Under the pieces are notes generated by a model. It was not told where the DNA came from. It did not search any database and worked only from the letters and a program-made list of their open reading frames with translations. A stretch of DNA of 64,000 nt, taken from Tamarix chinensis. Taxonomy: Eukaryota > Streptophyta > Magnoliopsida > Caryophyllales > Tamaricaceae. Of this stretch, positions 13,190 to 26,870 are shown piece by piece; position 1 is the first letter of the stretch; the number at the start of each line of letters is the position of its first letter. A program made the position numbers and the translations under genes. Location: NCBI GenBank assembly GCA_030549775.1, contig CM060177.1, forward strand, positions 45,286,244-45,350,243, given 5' to 3'.

Positions 13190-15620
13190 TGTAACACCCT
13201 CAAATTTACTATTTAAAAATTTCGTTTTGCGGAAGTGTTAAATACAAAAATAATGAGTATTACTACCATACTTAGTATAAGTCTGGCATCATCTACCATC
13301 CTTATACTAAGTGTTAAGGTTAAATCATTACTTTACTAAAGTAACATTTATAATGAAAACAAGTTAGCAAATTCATTATGGGTACATTGTCCTGATAAAT
13401 ACAAAAGATCAGGCAAAAATTTTGCAATATAACAAAATGGAAATAGCAAGGGACTTATGAGTCCATGAAATTTCCGGATCAAAACATACTGAAGTGAATA
13501 CTGGATAGTTCTAACTCTCAACCCTAAACTAGAAGCCATCAAGATGAACCCTCAAAGTACTTCTGCAAAGTCATCAATACCCATTGAATAGACAAGGGAT
13601 TATGAAATGGAACCCGTCAGTACTACGGTACTAAGTAAACCATTACACCAACCCCAACATGTAAGGCCACATAAGGCACAATATAAGAAAATAACATAGG
13701 TATATTATGGAAGTCATTGATCATTAAAAAGGTCACAAGTGATATAAGCAAAAGAAGCCCAAATATTAAGGTAGGGTACTAAGGCAACTACCAAATCATA
13801 TACCAAAACATGTAGCACACAACAACAACTACTAAGATAGTAACCCAGAAGAACCCATTATTGAAGCTTCAAATATCAAGGTAAGGCACTAAGGCAACTA
13901 CCAAACCACATACCAAAACATGTAGTGCACAATGGAAACTACCAAAATAGTAATCCAAAACAACCTATTATTATTGTCACATAACAAATGTTTCAGATTT
14001 TAGTTACTCGAGGGAGATACAATAAAAACTGAAGATATAAAAGTATACCAGTCATACCGGCACATAAGCAATGCGGTACCCTCCAACCATCCAACCTAGA
14101 GGCATAACAACACTCTGGTCACACTGGTGTGTGCAAGGAGACATAGTACCCTCCACACCTAGGTCACCTAATCCTTAAGTATCAATACTGCCTATAGGGT
14201 CCGTAGGTCACCTATAGAGTAGACTAAGGCCTTACTGGGGTACAACTAGCACACTAGTGAAACCAAATAAACCGATGGATCCTACCTCGTCTCTAAGGTA
14301 GCTACCCCTAGAAAGCAACTATTCCCAAACTTGAGGTCTTCCACTTTAAGTATTAGTATTTTATATGGTGATCACAAATATCACACATTTCACAAAATTT
14401 TCCATTTCATATTTAGCCATTTTCTTTTATTTCTAATTATTAAGGTAAACCCTAAGGTCATGTCCAATTATTTACAAAAGGTGTATTCAGTCGAAATGAC
14501 CAAGATGCCCACAAACCCTAATTTTACCACTTTATTCAATTCTGTACCAAACAATATTATTACGAGCAATTTGTCATGAAAACACTAAAAGATAATTATT
14601 CGTGATATTTTAACATGTGAATAATCTTTATGGCTTAGCGACTGACTATATTTTCCGCATTTCACGCATTTAGTGAGTTAAATCTACAACCTTAATCATA
14701 CATTTCTAGTGTGACATATATTCCATGTAACACATATGTATAAATCTATAACATAATATATCATTCAATAGGGCAATTTACATCATGGAGTAGGAAGGTA
14801 AATACCTCAACTTTAGAACATGCAACTAACAATTACTGCATACTAACCCTAATCATGTGTGCATGCTTTATACTATTTTTTTCAACCCTAGTTACCATGT
14901 AAAGATAATTGTGGTACACTTATCATGGTAAATTACATTATAATGTTACAAGGTTTCAAACTCTAACTAACCTAGGCATGCATACATAAATCATTCAACA
15001 AAACACACATGCGTGTATTATAGATCAAATAATACGGCGGACACATGCTAAATACTTAGTAGTATACTATTTACATTCATGCCTATTCATAACACCTTCA
15101 TTCCATTATAAAAATTCCAAAGTATAATGCAGGCGTAAATCATACCCTAAGCACATAACAAACTTTATGTGCTACCACATGATCTCACATCTTAATTGAA
15201 GGCTATGGTTTACCTCTTATCCAAGAAAAATAAATAAGCAAGATTCACCTAGTTAGTCTCCACTCAATTTCCTTGAACTCATTATATTAACACAACCAAC
15301 ACACATATTAGCATATAATATAACACAATAATAATCCGAAGTTAACTAAAATTAAATGGGGAAATAGGTTAAAGAAATAAATGGAGTAATTAGTAAGTTT
15401 GGGTTGAATGAAAGTGTGGCAGAACGTATGGTGGAGCTATGGTGAAAATTTGGTGGTGTTTGGATAAGGTTTAGGGGTGAAAATGAGGGTGCATGACCGA
15501 AATGGTAAGGCTGTACGGGCAAGTGATAGGTTGTGCGATATTAGGCTAAGAGAAAGAATCCTCCATGGTGGGGCTAGGCGAAGAGGCACGACCATGCTCG
15601 ACAACAGATGAAACAGAACA
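13190..15620 (-). repeat. Reverse-oriented Gypsy LTR fragment B
   Basis: Starts tgtaacaccctcaaatttac at 13190, a terminus like that of the LTR at 60801, and shares ordered blocks with fragment A and with 1-160. An internal imperfect duplication (aaggtagggtactaaggcaact at 13772 and aaggtaaggcactaaggcaact at 13880) is visible. Non-coding throughout; the 111-codon minus-strand frame at 15437-15772 has no recognisable domain. Confidence 0.5.
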
Positions 15621-16600
15621 AAAACTAATAGGTGTGCACGGGCGTGCGTCAGGCTATGCCCAGGCCATGTGAGGGTGCACAGACATACCATACGGGTGTG
15701 CATAAGTGTGCAATAAGGAAAATTAGTGATGCAGGTGCATCTAATGTATCTCATGTTTCTAATGATTCTCAAGGTAAGGAAGAATTAGCATTCTTAATAA
15801 TGGAGCCAATCATTTTAAATGTTCTTGATAATATTTCTATACTTGGTATTAAAAACACTTCAAGATATTCTTGCAGGTATGTTACATATTTGCAAGGTGA
15901 AGAAGTCAACACACAAGAAAAGACTTAAAGTGTACAAGAATTCAAAGCATGCAAGGTTATGGCATACATGGGATAATACTACAACAAGATATAGTTGGTG
16001 ATATCATTAGTTATATTAAACTTGTTGTAAACCCTAAGTTATATTTCATGTAAGTTGGGGTTTTGTTGTAATTTCATGTATGTACCATAGTTGATTGTAG
16101 GGCTTTGTAATGATAGTCATTAATATCATTTGAATGATGACATTATGATTGAGATTAAGTATTATATAGGCTTAATTCAAGTGAGTTAAATCCAGCTTGA
16201 ATTATGGAGATAACCGGCCGGGGTTGATTCCTTTAAGTCGGCCACCCTTCTCTATATATACTTCATCCTTGTACACGCATCTACAGAATAATAATAGAAA
16301 ATCATTTGAATACAAATTCTCAAGTTGATACTTGTGTTTTCCTCCCTTTGGAGTCCCATCTAGATAGAAGATTGTATGGGGTATTTCTTCCTCTTTAGAC
16401 CCCTTTGAATGTGCATTAACATTCAAAGTTTATCTTACCATTGAAACCTGCATATACTCAAGTTTCATCTTCCTTAAAACGAGCCATTCTTCTTCAACTT
16501 CAACCTGTTGATGATCAAAACAAAGAAGTGATTCGATCCTACGCTTCTCTCTACTTTGATCCACACCAATTAGTGTTGCATGGTTATGCTTGAGACCGTG
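15621..16600. other. Unassigned insertion-like segment
   Basis: Base composition and sequence differ from the flanking LTR pieces. It contains tgtgcacgggcgtgcgtcagg-type GC-richer sequence (15630-15710), then AT-rich sequence ending in a promoter-like patch (ctctatatatacttcatcc at 16250). That patch followed by an aataata tract resembles the U3/R part of an LTR, but no termini were found. No gene recognised. Confidence 0.3.
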
Positions 16601-17614
16601 CGCAAGCAATGTGTTTTGTAAAAATGCGATGGACGCGAGGGATAAGAGGGAAAAATAAGCTATGGTCAACGGCAATGGTAGGCGACAATGCTGGAAAAGT
16701 TTGGAGTGACCTTGGTGGTTGGTCCACCGGTCGATTGCTGGTCCAAAGTGGATGTGGTGGTGCGTGGTGGTGGTAGGAGGCATGCATCAAAAAAATAGTG
16801 CAAGGAAACAAAAGGAGGAGGAGGAGGAGGAGGTAGTGGTGGTGGTAGGCGACAAGAAGAAGAAGAAGAAGAAGAATAAAAGAGAAAGAAGAAGAGAGAA
16901 AATAGAGGGGCTTGAGGTAGTGTTTCCTTGACAAAAAAATGGCAGAGTGGAGGCAAAACAAAGAGGAAGGAAGGAGAATGTGTAGTGTGTGTGTGTGTGT
17001 GTGTGTGTGTGCATGGGCGTGCATGGTGGGAGAAAACAAGGGAGAAGACATGTGAATGGGTGATGCAGGTCACGAGGGGTGGCAGTGGAGATGATAGTTG
17101 TGTGTTATGGTGAAATTGTAGGTGATGGTAATGGATGTGTGTATGTTGCATAAGGATGAGAAAAAAATGGCATGGAGATAGGGTGGTGCCTGTGTGTGCA
17201 GGTTGGGAAGCAGGGGATAAGAGGAGAAGATTGGTGATGGATGATGGATGAGGATGGCTACAAAGGAGATGATGGGAGATGGTTCAAGTGGGAGGATGCA
17301 AGTTACAAAAGTAAATAAAATATTAAGACTAGGTTTATGGGAGAAAGGAGAAGGGAAGAAAATAAAAGGAAAGAGGGAAAAGCTTGGGGATTAGTTTACA
17401 TGATTTTGGATTAGTCAAAATTCCTAGGACTAGTGGTCAATTTTAGCGGTTTTGAGTTCGGTTTACAAAATATGGTTTATCTGGGTCAAAGACTTCAGAT
17501 TCGGTTAAGGTTTCAGGATTAATAAATTAGGTTAAGGCTAAAATAAGATTTTATCAAGATTAGAATCAAATTAGTGTGTTAATGATATGAGATTAAGCTA
17601 AGTAAAATTTCAAG
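16601..17614 (-). repeat. Reverse-oriented chromovirus LTR, same family as 63502
   Basis: The reverse complement from 17614 leftward matches the LTR at 63502-64000 over several hundred bases in order. Shared blocks are tagccttaacctaa, aaccgaatct, cagataaacc and aaccgctaaaat-type sequence, a pyrimidine-rich run, and caccaccctatctcc. Its start at 17614 reads tgtcttgaaatttt, diverged from tgtaatacccc. Purine-rich and simple tracts follow on the plus strand (gga/ggt repeats 16815-16880, (GT)n 16985-17012). Long frames here on both strands are by-products of low complexity. Confidence 0.7.
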
Positions 17615-19408
17615 ACATGCTTTCTTTTCTATTTCTCATGATAACAATAATAATCACATAATTATTTGTAACAAATCATGTCTAACACAAATTACATGTC
17701 AAAACTCTAATGTGTTATCATACAATATCAAAACATTTTGGTGGAGTATAAAGATTACCTGATTTTCAACAAAAGTAAAATTTACTGGTAACCGTTTGAA
17801 AATTATTAGGCACTGCTAATAAAACTTTTGTACCTAAAAATAATGTCACAAATACCATATTAATATTTGATGAATAAAATAATAATTTCTATTAAATATA
17901 TTTATTAAATATAAAATTACTAAACTACCTTTATATTAATTATTACCAAAATAATGTAAAATTCCAAGATCTCAACTCATGTTGCATGTGCAGCATGAGC
18001 CATGCATGTAGGGGTTGGTGGCTAGCTGTTGAGGGTTGGAGGCAATGGTTGGGTGTTGTTGGTTAGGTTGGTGGATGTAAGAGTTGGGGGTGGTGGAGAT
18101 GGTAATGGTTGAGTGGTTTAGTGCAGGAGGGTCAAAGGTTGAGATAAGAGGTGTTGGCTGGTGGTGTTGAGGTGGTGGTTTGGGTCATGTAGGGTGGAGG
18201 AAATGGTGGCGTCAAGTGGAAGGGGTGGAAATGAAAAAAAAAATATCATTACTCAGGGTATGGCTGCGGAAGGTGAGGCCGGTGCTAGGGGTAGGGATCA
18301 GCATATGTTATTGTAAGGAAGGGGAGAGGGAAAAATGCAGCGGTAGGGGAGGAGGAAGAATGAGGGAAGGAGACAGGAGGGAGGTGGCCACAGGTGGAGG
18401 TTGGGATGGTGGTGGAGGTGATGGTTGGGCTAACAATGAAGAGGGAAAGGAGGGTTGGTCGCAAGGGAAGAAAATAGAGTAGGGGAAGAAGCAAAAAGGA
18501 AGAAAGGAGGTCAGGGGAGAAGAGGTAGGGTGCGAGGGCAAAGAAGAAGAAGAGGGAGGTAGGGCTTAGGCATGTGATAGGGTAGGTGGGAGTGGCAGGG
18601 AAAGGTTGCAGGCAAGAGAGGGTGGTGTAGGGTCAACGGGGATGCAAGTAAGGGAAAGATGCTACGAGGGCCAAAAATGGAAGGGGGAGATGGTATGCAA
18701 GGTAGAGGAAGGATAGGATGCTTGGCTAGGAAGGAAAATGGAGGTAGGTCAGGGTGCAGCGCATGTATGGCAAAGGCACTCTGCGTAGGGGCGGTAGAGG
18801 ATAAAGGAGTGTTTGGCATAGGGGGTACAAGACGGTGAGGGAGAAGAAGAAAGGGAGGTTGGGTTGGACTGATAGGGAATGAGGAAACAAAGAAAATGAG
18901 AAGGAAGCTATGCGGAAAAAACAAAAGAAATGAAGGAGGAGGCTAGCCCAAGGGAGAAGAAGGAGAAAAGGAAGGTAGTTGTTGGGTTGACACAGGAAGA
19001 AAGAAAAGAGCGAGGAATAAAAAGCTGGCCTAAGAAGAAGAGAAAAGAAGGGAGAAGAAAAAAAAAGAAAAGGAAAAAAGGAAAAAGGGGAAATAAGAAG
19101 AAAAAGAAAATAGATTTGGGGTTAGAATTAAGAATAGATTAAATTTAGATTTTTAGGATGATATTATATTAATTTATCCAATTATTAGGGTATCAAATTA
19201 ATAAAAATAAATCTAATAAAGTTATAGGTTTAGAGTTTATTTAAATATAAAGGTTAAAATAAAATAATTATAATAATTTATTAAATAATTTATTTATATT
19301 TTTAAGTCAAAGGTTAAAAAAATAATTAAATCAATATTAAAATATTAAAATTTTTTAATAAAAGGCTAAAAGTTCTAAATTAGGGTTATAAAAATTCGGG
19401 GTATTGCA
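17615..19408 (-). repeat. Reverse-oriented LTR-like segment with purine-rich core
   Basis: The right edge ...cggggtattgca (19408) is the reverse of tgcaatacccc, a near match to the LTR start at 63502, so an LTR probably begins here and runs left. The core (18000-19140) is strongly G/A-rich on the plus strand, similar in style to the pyrimidine-rich core of the LTR at 63502 read in reverse. The frames at 18180-18482, 18308-18541 and 18511-18924 come from this skew and are not genes. Confidence 0.45.
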
Positions 19409-21200
19409 TAAGGTATCCAAGCCAAAAATGATAATCGGATAATATGACTCTATGCCCAACCCCAATACAAGAGAATTACTCCTCCAGAAATAGGGCATCA
19501 TAAGCAACAAAGTTAATCAACAGGGCCACAATGATGTGTACAAAAGCATTCAGTCCTTCTTGTCATGAGAATGAGCAACACCTATGTAAAGGATGATCAC
19601 TATACTATGTACTAAATAAAGTAACAATATAGTCAAAGTAAGGCTATACAAAAAAACATCAGTTTACATAAGAGAATAAGCATATATACATGTCAACATA
19701 AAACTATACAAGGTAAATACTAATTACAGATCTCATTATTAAATATAAACATAATTCATTATTTTATTTACATTGAGTTTTAAGACTCCACTATTCTTAA
19801 TCTGATAGAACGGAATAAAACACCTCTCATAGAAAAACACACATAGGCCATTATTATCATCCGGTGGAACATACCCAACACATACTAGGAAAACATGCTC
19901 TTGGCCACTATTCTTAATATGATATAATGGTATGAAGCACCTCTCAGGGTAAAACACACTTGGGCCACTATTATCATCTGGTAGAATGGACACAAGACCT
20001 CAATCCTGACTTATATAATCTTTCACTTTAAGTGATCAATATATTTTTAATTAATGACTTATATCAAAATTATGTTCTCATTCATGTTGATTTTAGGGTC
20101 CCATAATTTTTAATCCGGTGGAATGGACTAATGCATCTCTCAGGAGAAAACACACCTAAGTCATTATTATCATCCGGTGGAACGGACGCACAAAACACCT
20201 TAGCCCAACTTATTTGGTCTATCACTTTAAATGATTAATATCTTACTAATAATTGGTTTGACATACACAACACATAATTAAAACATATAAAGCACAACCA
20301 CATAGTTATCAAGGTCTTTCTCAGGGAACAGATCCATAATTTCACATTATAAGCATAACATCTTCCATACTAATCATTTATTCACTAATTTTAAAATAAA
20401 TTCCTTAAATGTTATAATTATCAACATATTACGTGGTCTAACTCCAACGCCTTACACATGTGATAACAATCCTATCTCTAGAGTTATTATTTATAATTCT
20501 TACAAAACACTAATTTCACAAGTGAAGTATAAATTTTTTCATAAGAATTATACAATAAAAAAATTCAATATAAATTCCTAAAATTCCAAAATTAATAGCA
20601 TATCCAAAGATAAGGGTCTACCTCCAACATCTTATACATATGACAATAACTCCACCTCTAGGGTTACTATTCCCAATTTAAGTCCTTTTTTAATTTTATT
20701 TTGACTTAGTTCATTCATCATCACTCTAATATTTTAAACCATTTAACATGTTAAAATACCAAAATTCTGATATTTAACCCATTTTGACTAGAATTCCCTT
20801 AAGGATATCCAAACACCAATATTTCACAAAAAACTTATATGTCTAATATCATTATTTTCCAATATTCAATTTATTATATCACCATCCATCTTAAATATTA
20901 TTATTTCCGACTTATAATACTTTATGAAACACATATTATAATACCATATATCATACTAATTCACTTAGGGTTTACAAGATAAGTCATGTCATAACAATAT
21001 CGTATAAGCACATGCTTTTTTATTCTTATTCACTTTTTATAACATGATCCACATTATCATATCATAAAATTAGCAACATGAATTTAAAATAATAATAACA
21101 ACATGATAATACACATAATCATGCATAACATTTTGCACAAACCCCTAACTATGACTTGTATCCTTACCCAAAAGGACATCGGTATCTAAGTACACATAAC
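19409..21200 (-). repeat. Reverse-oriented LTR related to the one at 60801
   Basis: A repeated motif of about 70-130 bp (cactattcttaatctgatag, then acacctctca, then cattattatcatccggtgga) appears four to five times between 19780 and 20190. Reverse-complemented, it matches the tandem motif of the LTR at 60930-61360 (ccgttccaccgga..., gaatagtggctc, gagaaggtg). Hence the two LTRs are related and lie in opposite orientation. The left part (20250-21200) is non-coding AT-rich DNA; termini are uncertain. Confidence 0.6.
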
Positions 21201-22079
21201 CTATCCTACATCCTTTGAGACCTTGATAAAACCACATAAGGGATTATGGTATAGAATATAAAGGAAGATAGAGGATCTAATTTATTTTTTTTTAAATTAT
21301 GTGAACATATTTCAATATTCAAATGCAAATAATCTAACCAAAGGCTATAACAATTCGACACCCTATTAGTGATTGTTTGAAGATATAGGAAGTGGTTCCA
21401 TTGGATATGTTTCATCATTATTTAACCTTTTCCACAATTGAAATCTTTATTGATATGGTTTCGTCCATGTTAAAATGCTACTATCATAGAATGTACACCA
21501 TACAACATTCACTAGTGGTAATGTAACATTTTCTAATAGTTTTACTTGCATAATAAATTCTTATAAGAAATTTATATCCCATTATAATAATATTAGAATA
21601 AGACGTAACAGAGTATATATCAATATATAGTGTGTGTATGTTCCATCAATAAACAAATGCTTACTTCACCTTTAGGACCTTGTGTATCATGTTGCATCAC
21701 TAATGGTAGAAATGAAGTGCTAGATTCAGAAAAACATATGAATAACACATTGTAACAAGTGATAATTACATGACCAATATCTTGAATTTCCATGTAGTGT
21801 GAATGTGGAGCTTATCCTTCCTAATGAGGGATATTATAAAGGTGCACATGAACTGTTAAATATTGTAACACACTCTCATACAGATAACACCTTGCTTGAA
21901 CATCATGGTATAACTCTATATGGATTCAAATCCACTCGTTCTCATCTCTAAGCATACAGTATTCTAATGATCTAAAGCTAAAATTTACATCTCCGTTCAC
22001 ATTATACTAGCTATGAATATATGGTATTACATGTCAATTTAATTAACACATACATGGGAATTGTATTTGGCCTAATGAC
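21201..22079. other. Gene-free AT-rich stretch
   Basis: No reliable coding region or repeat assignment. It may include the flank of the MULE remnant to its right; MULE terminal inverted repeats were looked for by eye and not found. Confidence 0.4.
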
Positions 22080-23960
22080 ATTTTATACATAAAGGGTGGT
22101 TGTTGTCCTCGGCCCTAATCTTACCCATAACCTTAACCTCGACCACGGATTTAACACGAAGATGACCTAACTTGAACTTTAGTTGATCTCAAATGACTTG
22201 AATACCTTTGATTAGTATACTCCAAACTCAAAGGATCCCTTGTAGTATATTTTTTCCTTAGACTACCTCTCCGTTGTCATTCTTGAGTCTTTTGTATTGG
22301 TGTTCTCTAAGGAATAGCAATATCAAATATTTCTCAGGCTAACTGATTTTGTATTATAGGTGGATGGCTCATAATAGATTCAATGGTAACATTGAGTAAG
22401 CAAGGTGAAGCCTCAATAGATTCTAATGATGTTGGTGGACAAATTGGGTCATCTATATTAAGCTTCTTCCAAAAAGGATGGATAAATGATAGGGGGATAT
22501 GAATGAATATTTCATGTAAGTGTTGATGCCATGAGTACATGGTATCCAACATGTATTATGCATATAACAACATAACACAACATCACTGACCGCATTGTTA
22601 CTTCTTCTGCACTCTTTATTGATCAATTCAAATGTAAACAATACCCTCTCAAATTGGCATAAAGTGTGCTAGTAGGATGATGAGGAACATTAAATCACTG
22701 TCTTTCAAAAGATGCCTGGATGTCACGATGTTACAAATATAATAATAAGTGAATCTATAGTATAATAGTGTTGAAGCTACTTGTTGATGTCTCCAATAAA
22801 CTCTTTAACAATCCATGTTCACCTTTCACCTTATTAAGAGAAATTAACATATGTACATATTTCATTCTATAACAAGTTTCATAAGTAATAAGTTCATACG
22901 TAACGATAAACTATATTCCATACCAATTTATTGTACCTTAACCAAAATGAAAGACTTGATATGCCTAAGTAGAGAAACTTTTTTCTTTATATTAAAGTAT
23001 CCAAACTATCTTTAGATAAGAAAATAGACATTGCATATTTCTGTAATCATTCTTTAATGATAAGAGCTGCTCTTCATATGTTTCCACATCTATAATGTTT
23101 ATCACGTTTTTTCATTGGGGCACAAAAGCACATGCAAACATTTAACTATGAGTTTTCTTACACTTCTCCTCTACATTTTTTTACATGAAACTTATATAGT
23201 ATATGTTTTGAGGTTGGAAAGACACATTCCACAACTAAAATTAACCTAAGTTCCTGATTGGTGAGAATAATGGTCAGAAGAATTATAGGATCCATTAATA
23301 CCTTGAACTTCTCAGGTAACTGTGTATAATTTTTTTTCCCTTTTCAAATGACATATAAGCAAACACAATATTGAAATTTAACTATGTCGGTGTTAATCCA
23401 ATAATTTCAAGTAAAGGTATCTTACATCTATTTATTTTATACTTGCAATCCATTATTAGAACAAAAGTAAATGCACATAAAATATTTACAAATATAGGAT
23501 GTGTAAATAGAAGCTCACTTAGAATATCTAACTCTAGCTCACTATTGCCACTGAAAATAATGATTCACCTATAAAATACTCATTACTTGTTGTAAGGTTA
23601 TTTGATCATCCATTTCATCCAACATAATCTTCAGTCAGACATTATACATATGTCTTTTCATGCTTGCATTTTCCAAAAACTCTATATAAAGAAGCAACTA
23701 GATGTGTTGTGGCTTGATACGAATTTTGGTAAGATCACTAATAAAATTTATTTATTCTTCTTTCATCTTTCCTATAAAAGCATGCCCTTTAAGAGTATTT
23801 TTCAAATTATGATTATGTGTTCCATTATTAACAATTAATTCCCATCCTCCATCACTACTTTTAGCACTGATAATCTTAAAAGGGTAATCAATTTTCTTTG
23901 AAGATGAATATTGTGCATTATCACTATCCACATACATAGTACGTTTGTATGTATATATGA
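22080..23960 (-). pseudogene. Mutator-like (MULE) transposase pseudogene
   Basis: Read from 23960 down to 22080 on the minus strand. First comes the N-terminal zinc-binding-like segment (DYPFKIISAKSSDGGWELIV and then NGTHNHNLKNTLKGH, 23930-23760), the C-PF---W---HNH pattern of the FAR1/MuDR family. Next are remnants of the DLTKIRIKPQHI linker (about 23740-23690). The DDE-domain entry follows (LIMDCKYKINRCKIPLLEII and then GLTPT, about 23470-23380, matching the LIMDCTYKTNKYRLPLLEI consensus style). The C-terminal SWIM-like region comes last (NTCWIPCTHGINTYMK, 22570-22520; HPFWKKLNIDDP, about 22470). Numerous stops and frame changes make it inactive. Terminal inverted repeats were not identified. 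Confidence 0.85.
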
Positions 23961-24231
23961 ACCTCCTTTTTTACATCTAAGTGAAACCCTACCTACTCCC
24001 TTACCATTTCCTTTTTTGTAATTGCTGTGACTAAAACATCATAGACTTCTACTAGTAGCACGCACCAACGCTATAAGGTCATCACGATTAGAAAATATTT
24101 GATTTTCTATTAAAAAAATCTTTGATAATTGGGGCCCCTATCCTGCACAAATAATATACGACTAACTAATTATTACTTCATCATGATCATCTTAATAATA
24201 ATTTATAAATGATAAATGACTCACTTGTGCA

Positions 24232-24361
24232 TGGTTTATGGTTTAGGGTAGGGTTTTAGGGATTAGGGTTTATGTTTAGGGTATATAATCTAGGGTTTAT
24301 ATTTTAGGGTATAAGGTTTAAGGTTTATGTTTAGGGTTTAGGGCATATGGTAGGGATTAGG
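24232..24361. repeat. Interstitial degenerate telomere-like repeats (TTTAGGG)
   Basis: About 130 bp made mostly of tttaggg and its variants (tttagggt, ttagggttt, tttaaggttt) on the plus strand. Plant telomeres are TTTAGGG; degenerate blocks of this kind occur inside chromosomes. It continues at 24362-24660 into G-rich imperfect repeats (tacatcattgtttgatgttg, tacatcaaggtttgac, tacgttagggtttcat). Confidence 0.8.
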
Positions 24362-24660
24362 ATGTGTGGATGAGGTCATGAGAGGGAAAGGTTGGGAAGG
24401 GGTGGGCGGCGTTAATGTTTGACGTTGAGGGAGAGTGTCTTACATCATTGTTTGATGTTGGGGAGTTTGGGTGCAAGTGAGGGTTGGCTATGTCAGAACT
24501 TCACATTTGGGAGGGTAGGCTACATCAAGGTTTGACTATAGAAAGGGTAGGATACGTTAGGGTTTCATGATGGGTGGGTGGGGTGTTTGCGTGTAGGGGA
24601 ATTGCGTGATATTTTGATGCTAGATGGGGGTTACTATATTAGGATATGATCCTAGATGGG

Positions 24661-25689
24661 GGATTTGCCAGATTTCTAATGCATAAGACCTAAATGGGAA
24701 CACATTAAAATCATGAATGACACTAAATACGTACCTGATTGAAGTTCACATGTGTTTCATGTTCTTATTTGTGGCTAAGAACCTATTCCTTTCTTTATTC
24801 TTTGAAGCTACCATAATCCTTTTTTGGTGAGAAATTTGAATGGGAGTATGGAAGTCTAGGTGAAAGAAAATGAGGATAAAGTTGCCAAAGATAATGAAAG
24901 AAGGAGAGGTTGGGGATGGAGATGGGTAGGGCTTAGTGGAGTGTGAAAGGGAGTGGGAAGGTAAGTTAGTCAATTTATTAATTTCTAGTTTCCAATAAAA
25001 AAAACCCTTTTTTTGGTAGAGAGAAAAAATTGGTGAAAAGAAGGAAGGATATTGGTTGGGTATATATATATATAATTAAACAAAATAATTTTTTAAAATA
25101 GGATAGGTAAAAGATATTTCTCAACTATGATAATTTTTAATGAAAATAATCGTATAGAAATGTGTGTGTCTATGTATAGATTTTCAAAGAAAAATCAAAA
25201 GATTTATCCAATAAAAAGTTTTTATTTAAAATTAATCATGACACTTATTAAAATATAAATGCAATGTTAAAATAATATTATAAATACATCAAAGTAATAT
25301 TTTTTTTATCAAAGTTTAAATGACCCTAAATATTTTAAAATAATTTTTAAAAAAGTCCTTCATAAATTAAAATGAGAGAAATAGAAGAAAATTAATTTTA
25401 GAAAGAAAATCATAAATAAGTTGTGGAAATATTTAATTTAAAATTTTTCAAAGGTTTCATTGACCTTGTAAAAATAATAAACTCAAAATGAAAATGTTTT
25501 CTATGGATTAAAATAGTTAAAATGATTTTACTACTTCAAAGGAATTTTATAATTTGAAATATTTTATTTTCACTAATAAAATATAACTTCAAAATAAATT
25601 TTTAATCACACAAAGTATTTATAATCAAAAGCAACTTAAAATATTAAAATATAACACATGACAGAAACCAAACTCATCTTATGTGGATT
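24661..25689. other. Gene-free AT-rich stretch
   Basis: No coding region supported. Contains a (TA)n patch at 25061-25072 and long A/T-rich DNA. The minus-strand frame at 24746-24973 is serine/proline-rich low complexity with no recognisable family. Confidence 0.5.
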
Positions 25690-26870
25690 GTATGTTATTT
25701 TTTAGGGCTTAAACATTGTTTGGTTGTTATATATGAGTTTATTGAGTCTAGATTTCCATCTCCTAGAAGTTGCTAAATCAAGGGTCAGTAAGCCATGTAC
25801 AAGCTCTTTTTATTGGGCATGGTATCCATATATACGGTTGCCTCCGTGCAAGAATCCGCATTGGTTCTAGTTCTCTTCCTACTCTACTGGACTTATGTTT
25901 TTTTAGGGGGTCTCAATACTTAAGATATTAGTATATGGGTGTTTATAGTGATTTGTGACTAGATTTTTATATCCATTGTATATCATTTCCCCATTGTCTT
26001 TGTACATGGGTATGGAATTATTGTCTCTGGACATTATATGTCCTCTTAGTGGTCACTATTATACCTTATGTACATAGTGGAGATCTAAGGTTGTCATTTG
26101 TATCTAGATTGTTAGGTGCCTTTATTGGATTATTGTTGTATCCTTATTGTTTGGTGCCTTTATTGGCTTATTGTTGTTATTACCTTGATTGGCCTATTAT
26201 TGTTATCTTGAGTTGTTTGCTGCCTTAATGGCATTTGGTTTTTTTATTAGTTATCATGGTCATTATTACATGATCGAGTATGCATGTTACTATTACATGA
26301 TTGAGTATCTTATCTATTATCTGGTGCCTTAATGGTTTTGCTAATTGGTGCCTCTATGGCTTTATTGCCTTTTTCTTGTTGTCTTTTGGCATTTGTATTT
26401 ATATGGATAATGTATTCATGAGTATCTTATCTATCGTTGTGCCTTTATAGCTTGGCCTAAAGCTGTATTGGTTGTCGAATGCCTTAAACAGGTAGTAAAT
26501 ATGATGTTATCTATCATTGTGCCTTTATAGCTTGTGCCTTTATAATATTCTTTATATTATAAATTAAAGGGAGTAACTATGATAAACAGGTATAAAAATA
26601 AGTACACAAATGAAGAACATGTGTAAATATAAACACCGCAAACCTATATCTTTGTCTGAATCTAACAAAATGTATCACCCCTTATTTGTATTTATATCCT
26701 TACCTCTTTAGATATATGTATATTCATATTTGTTAAATAAAATCTATCGAGTTTAGTAGTACATAATCTGAGTGACATCCTTGACCAAGGCCATACCAGA
26801 GTATAGACAACTGCTTAGGTCCCTAAAAATATAGGCCATCTATTTTTTGGCATATGTATATATATTTATG
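25690..26870 (+). repeat. LTR-like sequence with degenerate gccttta repeats
   Basis: The motif tgcctttat/tgccttaatgg recurs about ten times between 26115 and 26545 (for example tcattgtgcctttatagctt at 26514). The block cttaagatattagtatatggg (25920) resembles, in reverse orientation, the ...tattaatatcttaataaagtg block of the LTR fragment at 150. This suggests a plus-oriented LTR of the same broad family, but no terminus is clear. Confidence 0.4.

Noticed and set aside
15437..15772. 111-codon minus-strand frame as a possible small gene
   Set aside because: No recognisable domain; sits at the edge of LTR-like sequence and overlaps a plus-strand frame of similar length.
16430..17151. Several 60-160-codon frames on both strands
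   Set aside because: They arise from purine/pyrimidine-rich and (GT)n tracts inside a reverse LTR; several overlap in different frames and none shows a domain.
18180..19142. Long frames (up to 137 codons) rich in Pro/Ser/Leu or Lys/Arg/Glu
   Set aside because: By-products of a strongly G/A-rich LTR core, with no homology.
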